Shown: positions 1 through 5,835 of the stretch, one piece after another
Layout of the letters: each line of letters starts with the position of its first letter
Position numbering within the stretch: position 1 is the stretch's first letter
Assembly (NCBI GenBank): GCA_947588325.1
Contig: CANPYH010000010.1
Span: 1-19,579 of the forward strand
Length of the DNA: 19,579 nt
Reading direction: 5' to 3'
Source of the DNA: an uncultured Clostridia bacterium
GTDB lineage: Bacteria; Bacillota; Clostridia; Christensenellales; Pumilibacteraceae
Program-made: the position numbers and the translations under genes
Notes under the pieces: generated by a model
Seen by the model: only the letters and a program-made list of their open reading frames with translations
Told to the model about the DNA's origin: nothing
The model's database searches: none

Positions 1-16
1 ACTCTGCCACAGTGGA

Positions 17-125
17 CGGCGGAGAGGTGCGGTCAGACGGGCGGGAGAGGTTATCCCCCGCAGGGAGCTTACTAAAAATAGGTAAGTGACCAAGGGGAAT
101 GTTCTCGGCGCGCCCGTATCACCGC
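17..125. repeat. Structured repeat element, copy A (family not recognised)
   Basis: This stretch aligns with 1848-1950. Shared blocks are GGCGGAGAG (18-26), GAGAGGTTAT (45-54), TTACT..GTAA in the hairpin tip, and ATGTTCTCGG (99-108). It folds as nested stems: GGGCG (39-43) with CGCCC (111-115), GAGA (45-48) with TCTC (103-106), an internal loop GGTTAT/AATGT, CCCC (55-58) with GGGG (94-97), and CTTAC (68-72) with GTAAG (82-86). Several stem bases differ from the other copy while pairing is kept, which argues for selection on structure. Which strand is active is unknown. It lies just past the 3' end of the 145-1440 gene. The element may begin before the window. Confidence 0.55.
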
Positions 126-144
126 GCCTTTTGCGGCGTCCCTA

Positions 145-1440
145 TTATCGGAAACGAGTGTACAACAACGTATCCGCCACAATAGGATAATGGTCCGACG
201 CTGCCTCTCCCAAACCTGCGGTGTGGGTGGTCTTGTCGGGGGGAGCGGTGTCTACGCGGTAACGGGTAGCGATAATATCCGACGCGTCGCAGTCGCGAAT
301 CATGCAATAGTCGATGATGAGCGCGTCATGGGTGGCGTCGCGGGCGTAGAGGTCGGTCGGATAGGTCGTATGGTCGTCGGTCTCGGGCGCAACGAGGCGG
401 GTGCTCCGGAAGCCGCCCTGCTCGAGACGGTAGTCGAAGTCGTCGTAGCCGTTAGGCCCGTCCTTGGGCGCGTCGGTGTTAAAGTCGCCGGTGATGTAGG
501 TCGGAATGCCGGGGTACTTCTCATTGAGGAAGTCGAGCAGCAGTCCCGAAGCGATCAGGCGGTTTTCGAGATGAAGGTGCAGGTGCGTATTGACGTAGAG
601 GAAGCGCATTCCGTCCACCTTACGCTCGAGAAGCGCGTAGGTATATATGCGCCTGTATGTACTGCCCTCGAGCACGCTCGGCACGTCGGGAGTGTCGGTG
701 TACCAGCGGGTACCGCTGTCGATCAGGGTGAACTTATTCTCTTTATACAGCACGAAGCACGCCTCGCCCGTGCCGCCGGGGTCTCTTGCTACACCCACGC
801 AGCCGTAACCTCTGAACATCTGGAACACGGAGAACCAATCTTTGGAGGCCTCCTGCACGCCGAGTATGTCTGGGTTATTACGCTCGATAACGCTTTTTAC
901 GCGCTCGATACGCGGCGTTACGTCGGCGGTGAGGACGTTAAAGCTCATAACGCGCAAAGACACGTCGGTATATTCCTCGGTTACGGGCGAGGAGTATTTA
1001 GCCTTACCCACGCTTATATCCGAGAAAAGCCGCTGCGCCGCCGCGATCAGTCCGCTCGAGGTGTCGCTCGAAAGCTGGACTTTGCCGCTCTTACTCGATA
1101 CCGTGTACTTGCCCGAGTCAAAGGAGGAGACGCGAAGTCGGCTGGTATTACCGAAAAGTATCTCGTTATCCTGTTCCTCCGTTTTGTCCGATACGCAAGC
1201 GAGTTCGACGCTGTACTTATCCTTAACCGACGCGCAAAACTCCTCGGCGATTGACTTCGCCACCTCGTCCTTGACGGGGTATACGACGGTGTATTCGCTT
1301 AATGCCTTGTCGTCCACCTTCTCGCTGCCGCTCGGAACCGTGGTGTCGCCGCATGCGGTCATGCCGAGCGTAAACAGCCCGATAGCAACCGCCATCATCA
1401 TGCAAAGCAGTGCGATCCACCGCCTTTTCACTTTCTTCAT
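145..1440 (-). CDS. Endonuclease/exonuclease/phosphatase-fold lipoprotein
   Basis: The 431-residue protein starts at the ATG at 1440, behind AGGAGG with a 5-base gap; an upstream extension to 1593 in the same frame lacks such a site and would bury the signal peptide. Residues 1-30 are a basic, hydrophobic signal ending in the lipobox MTAC, so Cys30 should be lipidated and the protein held on the outer face of the membrane. Residues about 45-145 form an N-terminal domain containing EILFGNTSR, a motif I associate with accessory domains of glycan-active secreted proteins. Residues about 160-426 are the EEP (DNase I/sphingomyelinase/inositol phosphatase) fold: SFNVL (Asn168), QEAS (Glu197), NTHLH (His286), GDFNTD (Asp319, Asn321) and SDHYP (Asp416, His417). 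All metal and catalytic positions appear present, so it is probably an active phosphodiesterase. The substrate (nucleic acid, lipid or sugar phosphate) cannot be told. It is transcribed alone from the promoter at 1654-1682. Confidence 0.9.
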   Translation of the reverse strand: MKKVKRRWIALLCMMMAVAIGLFTLGMTACGDTTVPSGSEKVDDKALSEYTVVYPVKDEVAKSIAEEFCASVKDKYSVELACVSDKTEEQDNEILFGNTSRLRVSSFDSGKYTVSSKSGKVQLSSDTSSGLIAAAQRLFSDISVGKAKYSSPVTEEYTDVSLRVMSFNVLTADVTPRIERVKSVIERNNPDILGVQEASKDWFSVFQMFRGYGCVGVARDPGGTGEACFVLYKENKFTLIDSGTRWYTDTPDVPSVLEGSTYRRIYTYALLERKVDGMRFLYVNTHLHLHLENRLIASGLLLDFLNEKYPGIPTYITGDFNTDAPKDGPNGYDDFDYRLEQGGFRSTRLVAPETDDHTTYPTDLYARDATHDALIIDYCMIRDCDASDIIATRYRVDTAPPDKTTHTAGLGEAASDHYPIVADTLLYTRFR

Positions 1441-1647
1441 TATTACCTCCTGTCCGCGGCGCAAAAAGCCACGGTAAGTATTCGGAGCCGCCGAACCTGC
1501 GCGCCCGAATACCGTTCGTTTTCCCCTTCGGGAGTGAATTTCAAGCCTATGACCTGATACAGCAATGGTAGCCGAAAACGAACAAACAGTCAATACCTAC
1601 CGCATATCCTTCGGTTTGAGGTGAACGAATTGTTATTTTCCTTCCGT
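1441..1647 (-). promoter_or_regulatory. Long structured 5' UTR of the EEP lipoprotein gene
   Basis: About 207 bases separate the inferred start of transcription from the ATG at 1440. The region holds three potential stems. The first is a 10-bp perfect pair, GTTCGTTTTC (1514-1523) with GAAAACGAAC (1574-1583), enclosing a CCC-TTC-GGG mini-hairpin. The second is an 8-bp pair, GTATTCGG (1478-1485) with CCGAATAC (1505-1512). The third is CCGCGGC (1454-1460) with GCCACGG (68-74 of the same hundred, 1468-1474), complete only in minus-strand RNA because one pair is G-U. The third hairpin sits directly before the ribosome binding site. I recognise no known riboswitch consensus. It may be a regulatory leader or simply a stable UTR. 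Confidence 0.45.
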
Positions 1648-1653
1648 GGGAAC

Positions 1654-1682
1654 AATATAGCATATGCCCCGCTCTTTGTCAA
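1654..1682 (-). promoter_or_regulatory. Sigma-70/SigA promoter of the EEP lipoprotein gene
   Basis: On the minus strand TTGACA (1682-1677) is followed by a 17-base spacer and TATATT (1659-1654). Transcription should start near 1647. The next downstream minus-strand gene is the EEP lipoprotein at 1440. Confidence 0.75.
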
Positions 1683-1843
1683 CGCCATGGTTTTAGGGTG
1701 TATTATATGGGGTGAAATTTTATATAGCAAGTCTCCGATAATAAATAATTACTTCACGTGTCTCAATCAAGACAAGGATAGTAATTACTTGTCAATTAAG
1801 CAGGGATATATCAAGTAAAATCCTATTTCCCGAACCGATACGA
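1683..1843. other. A/T-rich intergenic stretch without a credible gene
   Basis: The segment lies between the EEP promoter and the second copy of the structured element. It contains a 9-bp direct repeat, TAATTACTT, at 1746-1754 and 1782-1790, flanking a small hairpin TGTCT/AGACA (1759-1763 with 1770-1774). A short plus-strand frame from 1621 runs through the opposing promoter, has no ribosome binding site and no recognisable content, so I do not call it. Confidence 0.4.
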
Positions 1844-1950
1844 GCGCGGCGGAGAGTGCTGTTCAGGGCGCGAGAGAGGTTATTTCGACACAGAAGTTTA
1901 CTATAAACAGTAAATGTCTGTGTCGAAATGTTCTCGGTTCGCGTCCATCA
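1844..1950. repeat. Structured repeat element, copy B (family not recognised)
   Basis: This is the second copy of the element at 17-125. It shares GGCGGAGAG (1848-1856), GAGAGGTTAT (1874-1883), TTTACT...AGTAAA and ATGTTCTCGG (1928-1937). Its stems are longer: outer GGGCGCGA (1866-1873) with TCGCGTCC (1939-1946), then GAGA with TCTC, then the conserved GGTTA/ATGT internal loop. An 11-bp perfect stem TTTCGACACAG (1883-1893)/CTGTGTCGAAA (1918-1928) follows, then a 3x3 loop and TTTACT/AGTAAA (1897-1902 with 1909-1914) closed by a six-base loop. The central stem differs completely in sequence from CCCC/GGGG in the first copy yet still pairs. It lies immediately beside the IS200 right end, so it could be a small mobile or RNA element. 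Confidence 0.55.
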
Positions 1951-1986
1951 ACGGTGTTATGTGCCTTCCCTACATATAATAAATAT

Positions 1987-2005
1987 CCACGTGCATAGCA
2001 CGTGG
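1987..2005. repeat. Candidate IS200 right-end hairpin
   Basis: CCACGTGC and GCACGTGG form an 8-bp perfect stem around the loop ATA, 84 bases beyond the transposase stop codon. Subterminal hairpins with small loops are what TnpA of the IS200/IS605 family recognises. A second stem with the same ATA loop (2018-2028) lies between it and the gene. Confidence 0.5.
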
Positions 2006-2088
2006 TATTTCATTTTCGGGCATAGCCCTAATCTTTACCAGCCGCGCACAAGTGCGCATAAAAGCGGCCTGCCAGCCGTCGCTATCTT

Positions 2089-2559
2089 TTACTTGCCACC
2101 CGTAAACGGGTCTCTCGGGTCAAACATACTCAGTTGATCCATTTCTTTGTCTACCTTTAATTGGTTCTCTATGTATTTCGTTATGGCTTTCGTGTCCTTT
2201 CCTACTGTATCTACATAGTACCCTTTACACCAGAATTCGCGGTTTCGGTATGCAAATTTCATGTTCCCCCACTTTTGAAAGATCATCAAGCTACTTTTCC
2301 CCTTCAGGTATCCCATAAAACTTGATACACTCATCTTTGGCGGTATACTTACCAACATGTGTATATGGTCAGGACATACTTCTCCCTCTATTATATCTAC
2401 TCCTTTCCATTTACATAATTGTCGTAATATCTCTCGTATCTCTATCCGCTTCCCTTCAAAAAATACTTTTCGCCTGTATTTCGGCGCAAATACTATGTGA
2501 TACTTGCAATTCCATTTCGTATGTGCTAAACTACTTGTGGTATTATCTTGTTTAAGCAA
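2089..2559 (-). CDS. tnpA: IS200-family Y1 (HUH) transposase
   Basis: This 156-residue single-domain transposase carries out single-strand excision and insertion of its element. The HUH metal-binding pair is in PDHIHML (His65, His67) and the nucleophile is Tyr129 in KYIENQ. The N-terminal segment LAHTKWNCKYHIVFAPKYRR is the family signature. The length is typical and nothing is interrupted, so it is probably active. No ATG lies at the expected place: the frame opens with TTG at 2559, inside the left-end palindrome, and the ribosome binding site is weak. Low expression through a structured start is common in this family. There is no TnpB/IscB partner. The element abuts the leader-distal end of the CRISPR array. 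Confidence 0.92.
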   Translation of the reverse strand: MLKQDNTTSSLAHTKWNCKYHIVFAPKYRRKVFFEGKRIEIREILRQLCKWKGVDIIEGEVCPDHIHMLVSIPPKMSVSSFMGYLKGKSSLMIFQKWGNMKFAYRNREFWCKGYYVDTVGKDTKAITKYIENQLKVDKEMDQLSMFDPRDPFTGGK

Positions 2560-2581
2560 ATGCTTATGTTGCTTTGTTTCG

Positions 2582-2617
2582 CTTTGAATTAGTTACAGAA
2601 TAACAAGACTCTCAAAC
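2582..2617 (-). repeat. Terminal, slightly degenerate CRISPR repeat at the IS200 boundary
   Basis: The oldest repeat keeps 35 of 36 bases; only the outermost base (plus-strand G to C) is changed, exactly where IS200 sequence begins. No further repeat or repeat remnant is visible on the far side of the insertion sequence (before 1979). Either the IS inserted at the array end or it removed older units. Confidence 0.7.
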
Positions 2618-3871
2618 TCATTTCGCCTCTAACCGAAAAAGCTGCGTGTTTGAATTAGTTACAGAATAACAAGACTCTCAAACATGTCGGCAAAGTAGTT
2701 TATAATGGATATCGTTTGAATTAGTTACAGAATAACAAGACTCTCAAACTTGCGAGCTGCACGATTTCGATAATCGTTAGTTTGAATTAGTTACAGAATA
2801 ACAAGACTCTCAAACACTTGCCTTCGGTGTCGCCGTGTACGATACGTTTGAATTAGTTACAGAATAACAAGACTCTCAAACCTATGGGTACAATCAAAAG
2901 GGGGAACCCTTGTTTGAATTAGTTACAGAATAACAAGACTCTCAAACTGACTTGTCTATCTTTATCTTACACGAAGAGTTTGAATTAGTTACAGAATAAC
3001 AAGACTCTCAAACTTACACCGCGCAACAGCACCCAAGACGCGCGTTTGAATTAGTTACAGAATAACAAGACTCTCAAACTTACACCGCGCAACAGCACCC
3101 AAGACGCGCGTTTGAATTAGTTACAGAATAACAAGACTCTCAAACGCGCTCGCTTGGCAACTTCGGCGATTGGATGTTTGAATTAGTTACAGAATAACAA
3201 GACTCTCAAACACGACAACATACTCGAAACGCCCGCCCGCAGTTTGAATTAGTTACAGAATAACAAGACTCTCAAACTTGTTCTCCTTAATCGTGTTTTC
3301 AATCGTAGTTTGAATTAGTTACAGAATAACAAGACTCTCAAACGCGGTAATTTTGCGCTACGGCGATGAGACGGTTTGAATTAGTTACAGAATAACAAGA
3401 CTCTCAAACAAGGATAGCTATGTCAAGGGTTGTCTCGCGGTTTGAATTAGTTACAGAATAACAAGACTCTCAAACCTCTTTCAAAGCCTTGACGAGCTTG
3501 ATTATGTTTGAATTAGTTACAGAATAACAAGACTCTCAAACCGCACGATGCGCCGCGGCAGACGTCGCGGAGTTTGAATTAGTTACAGAATAACAAGACT
3601 CTCAAACGCCCGATGTAACCCATTTTTCAAAGCTCCTGTTTGAATTAGTTACAGAATAACAAGACTCTCAAACCCGTATGGTGCCAAGAACTGCGATAAA
3701 GACGTTTGAATTAGTTACAGAATAACAAGACTCTCAAACCCATTGCGGAAAAGGTACGCAAAGGATATCGTTTGAATTAGTTACAGAATAACAAGACTCT
3801 CAAACGCGTCACTGCAAGACAAAGAGAGAAGCTCAGTTTGAATTAGTTACAGAATAACAAGACTCTCAAAC
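2582..3871 (-). CRISPR. Type II-A CRISPR array, 20 repeats and 19 spacers
   Basis: Repeats of 36 bp begin at 2582 and every 66 bp to 3836, so every spacer is exactly 30 bp. In the crRNA direction (minus strand) the repeat begins GTTTGAGAGTCTTG and ends CTAATTCAAAC. Nineteen repeats appear identical. The leader-distal one (2582-2617) differs only at its last base (crRNA sense ...TTCAAAG). The spacers at 3014-3043 and 3080-3109 (12th and 13th from the leader) are identical, showing duplication of one repeat-spacer unit. Orientation follows from the anti-repeat in the tracrRNA, the leader anchor at 3872-3878 and cas genes on the same strand. Near-perfect repeats and uniform spacers suggest a functional array. 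Targets cannot be identified without a database. Confidence 0.98.
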
Positions 3872-3946
3872 CTCAAATTCGTTCAAAAGTCGCGTATTGA
3901 CGGTACGGTTATTCCGCAACAAACGAGCCTTTACATAAAAATAATA
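3872..3946 (-). promoter_or_regulatory. CRISPR leader with ATTTGAG anchor
   Basis: These 75 bases separate the csn2 stop from the first repeat. On the minus strand the leader ends in ATTTGAG (3878-3872), directly against the first repeat. That heptamer is the leader-anchoring sequence known from type II-A systems of Streptococcus and Enterococcus, where it directs Cas1-Cas2 to insert new spacers at the first repeat. New spacers should therefore enter at the 3836-3871 end. Confidence 0.8.
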
Positions 3947-3969
3947 TCACATATCGGGAAAATTTTCAA
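3941..3969 (-). promoter_or_regulatory. Pre-crRNA promoter
   Basis: On the minus strand TTGAAA (3969-3964) is followed by a 17-base spacer and TATTAT (3946-3941). The -35 box lies inside the last codons of csn2 and the -10 box begins right after its stop. Transcription from about 3934 would carry roughly 60 bases of leader into the array. Confidence 0.65.
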
Positions 3970-4639
3970 GTATTTCACACAAATCCTGTGTTATAATAAC
4001 GGCACTTTCTCGCGGAAGCAGTGGGCGGACTTTTGTGCTTTCTATCAGTAAAATTCCGATATGTTCTCTTTCGCAATGTTCATATAGCACCGTCAGTTCT
4101 TCGTCCGTAAGCACAGACCTCAAGCCGACAAAAATCACAAATTTGCTGCGCTTTAGTTCGACCAGGATATTTATGTAGCAAATTATTTTTTCGAGAAGCG
4201 TGTCATATGTTTTGGAAAATTTCACCGAACAAGCTTTGAAAAGATCGGACGGCTGCAATTCGTTATATTCCAATGCAAAATCCGAAGGTACGAAAAGATT
4301 TTCGAAAAATTCCCCTATCGCGCCTGTTGCGCGATTAAATGCTATAATTCCATCGCCGCCTAAATAATGCGATTCAAGGTACTTATAGAGCAGATTTATA
4401 ATTTTTCGATCGTTAAATTCAAAATCGAAAATATCCGCTATCATATCCCCAATTGACGAAGGAGACACGGGTTTCTCGTCCAAAGAGAATATATAATTAC
4501 CCCCGCCTTCCTCAAACTCAGACAAAAGCTCGCTGACCGTTTTGTAATACTCACTCGGGTTTTCTATTATGAGCACAGTCGTTTGGGCGTCCGAAAGCGA
4601 CAAAGGCGTCTCTATGTTAACATGGACGATTTTTACCAT
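3947..4639 (-). CDS. csn2: Csn2, type II-A adaptation protein
   Basis: This 230-residue protein is called Csn2 from its length, its position as the last cas gene before the leader, and its sequence character (N-terminal beta-rich segment, EFEEGGGNYIFSLDEKPV region, C-terminal KFVIFVGLRSVLTDEEL and GILLIESTK strands). Csn2 forms a calcium-bound tetrameric ring that slides on double-stranded DNA ends and works with Cas1, Cas2 and Cas9 in taking up new spacers. It marks the locus as II-A rather than II-B or II-C. The ATG follows the cas2 stop by three bases, with GGAG nine bases ahead inside cas2, so translation is probably coupled. The length fits the ordinary (short) Csn2 group. Confidence 0.93.
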   Translation of the reverse strand: MVKIVHVNIETPLSLSDAQTTVLIIENPSEYYKTVSELLSEFEEGGGNYIFSLDEKPVSPSSIGDMIADIFDFEFNDRKIINLLYKYLESHYLGGDGIIAFNRATGAIGEFFENLFVPSDFALEYNELQPSDLFKACSVKFSKTYDTLLEKIICYINILVELKRSKFVIFVGLRSVLTDEELTVLYEHCEREHIGILLIESTKVRPLLPRESAVIITQDLCEILENFPDM

Positions 4640-4642
4640 TAT

Positions 4643-4963
4643 CTAAATCTCCACTATCCTATCCATGCTGTCAAGCACAAGTTGCGGGGCGTCTCCAATG
4701 AGATATTCCATGGATGAAAATTGGTTTTCCGTAATTTCGAGAAGTGTTATGACCCCCTGTTTAGGTACATTCTGCCGCACCTTTTTCCGCACTGCCGCGC
4801 TTGTCATGTTATTTATGACTAATTTTGAATAAACGGATTTTTGCAACATTATAAAGCCGTTTTTAAGCAAAAACTTATGAAAACGCGAATAGTTACGAAC
4901 ATCCGTACTCGTAGTCATGGGTAAATCGAAAAAAACCAATAATCTCATAAACCTGTTATTCAT
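4643..4963 (-). CDS. cas2: Cas2, adaptation complex subunit
   Basis: The 106-residue protein has the Cas2 ferredoxin-like start MRLLVFFDLPM with the conserved Asp13, followed by YSRFHKFLLKNGF and LQKSVYSKLV, closely matching the pattern of type II-A Cas2 proteins. A Cas2 dimer bridges two Cas1 dimers and measures the length of the protospacer; nuclease activity is not needed for that role. I keep the first ATG (4963), eight bases inside cas1, because type II-A homologues carry the same five-residue extension before the first strand (M-x-x-R-[FY]-M-R). The overlap implies translational coupling with cas1. Confidence 0.96.
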   Translation of the reverse strand: MNNRFMRLLVFFDLPMTTSTDVRNYSRFHKFLLKNGFIMLQKSVYSKLVINNMTSAAVRKKVRQNVPKQGVITLLEITENQFSSMEYLIGDAPQLVLDSMDRIVEI

Positions 4964-5834
4964 TGAACAAAAAAACTTTTTCGGGGAAAGTGATCTTCGA
5001 TGTATCTCCTTCGTTCATAGCGTGAAAAACGCTGTGGGTATATTGCCGTATAGCAAGGTCAAGTGTGGTGGTTTTGCCGCTTATGACAGCCTTACAATTA
5101 AGTAAATCTGCCATTTCCCGCTTAAAATTCTCCGTTTGTTCGTCGATTGTGAACGCTTTCCTGTCAACGAGCACTCTGAACGGCTCCATGAGATCACAAG
5201 CAAGATTAAATTGATTGAACTCGTTATCGTGCCATATCCCCAATTGGGTAAGGTACCCGCATGCGGCAATCTCTCGGTTAAATGCCGAAAGTATCACGGT
5301 GTAACCATAGTTCAAACAGGCGTTAAAAAATGACTCCGTCCTGCGTGAATCGCCGCCAAGTATACTATTAAAATATACTTTGGCGGCATGTCCCTCCCTG
5401 TTGGTAGCGTCGCCTTCCTCTATCTGTGCGGAATATTCACGCAGAAGTTGCGCTTGATCTTCATATCCAAGATCCTCAAGATGCGCAGCCTGTTCGGTTA
5501 TCTTGCGATGTATCAATATTTTCCAAACTCGGTCTTTCGTTTCTTGCGTCCAGCACATCTGCTCACGATAGCGTTTGGACGTGTTGTGGGCGCCGTAATA
5601 CGGAATCAATTCGGATATCGGATTACACTTCTCGTCGCAAAAAATAATCTTCACATTGTTTTTGACAAGCTCGCAAAGAAGTGCGACTGTCAACGAAACG
5701 GCTGTGCTCTGGATAATCAATATATTGATCTCGTCGATAAAAATCTTCGTTTCCTTTTCGCCACGCACTACAAGATAGTTGAGCCGAAATTCCAGCTTTG
5801 CACGCGATTTTATCACTACTGTGCGAAAACCCAT
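4956..5834 (-). CDS. cas1: Cas1, CRISPR integrase
   Basis: This 292-residue integrase inserts new spacers at the leader-repeat junction. It has the type II-A N-terminal MGFRTVVIKSRAKLEFR, the FCDEKCNPISELIPYYGAHN segment, and the three metal ligands of the all-helical catalytic domain: Glu147 in NREGHAAK, His202 in IWHDNEFN and Glu217 in CDLMEPFR. The length is normal for the subtype (about 290). Its ATG follows the cas9 TAA by one base and it has only a distant AAGGA, so it is probably translated by coupling to cas9. It overlaps cas2 by eight bases. Confidence 0.97.
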   Translation of the reverse strand: MGFRTVVIKSRAKLEFRLNYLVVRGEKETKIFIDEINILIIQSTAVSLTVALLCELVKNNVKIIFCDEKCNPISELIPYYGAHNTSKRYREQMCWTQETKDRVWKILIHRKITEQAAHLEDLGYEDQAQLLREYSAQIEEGDATNREGHAAKVYFNSILGGDSRRTESFFNACLNYGYTVILSAFNREIAACGYLTQLGIWHDNEFNQFNLACDLMEPFRVLVDRKAFTIDEQTENFKREMADLLNCKAVISGKTTTLDLAIRQYTHSVFHAMNEGDTSKITFPEKVFLFNE

Positions 5835-5835
5835 G

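Larger units (their letters stand above)
1979..2581 (-). mobile_element. IS200-type insertion sequence (ends approximate)
   Basis: A single Y1 transposase gene (2089-2559) is flanked by short palindromes rather than terminal inverted repeats, as in the IS200/IS605 family. The right-end candidate is CCACGTGC-ATA-GCACGTGG (1987-2005), an 8-bp perfect stem, followed inward by GGGC-ATA-GCCC (2018-2028) and nested stems at 2041-2068. The left-end candidate is AAGCA-AA-TGCTT (2554-2565). The left boundary cannot pass 2581, because the terminal CRISPR repeat begins at 2582. The family moves as single-stranded DNA and leaves no target duplication, so the exact ends cannot be proved here. Confidence 0.65.

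Noticed and set aside
190..1254. Open frame of 354 codons on the plus strand
   Set aside because: It is the mirror of the EEP lipoprotein gene, without a ribosome binding site or recognisable domain; the minus-strand frame has a signal peptide and all catalytic motifs.
1441..1593. N-terminal extension of the EEP protein to 1593
   Set aside because: It would place 51 residues before a signal peptide, and AGGAGG lies correctly before the ATG at 1440.
1621..1818. 65-codon plus-strand frame
   Set aside because: It has no ribosome binding site and runs over the EEP promoter; the content is A/T-rich and unrecognisable.
2322..2555. 77-codon hydrophobic plus-strand frame opposite tnpA
   Set aside because: It is an antisense shadow of the transposase gene. 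No start signal is seen, and the hydrophobicity follows from the complement of charged codons.
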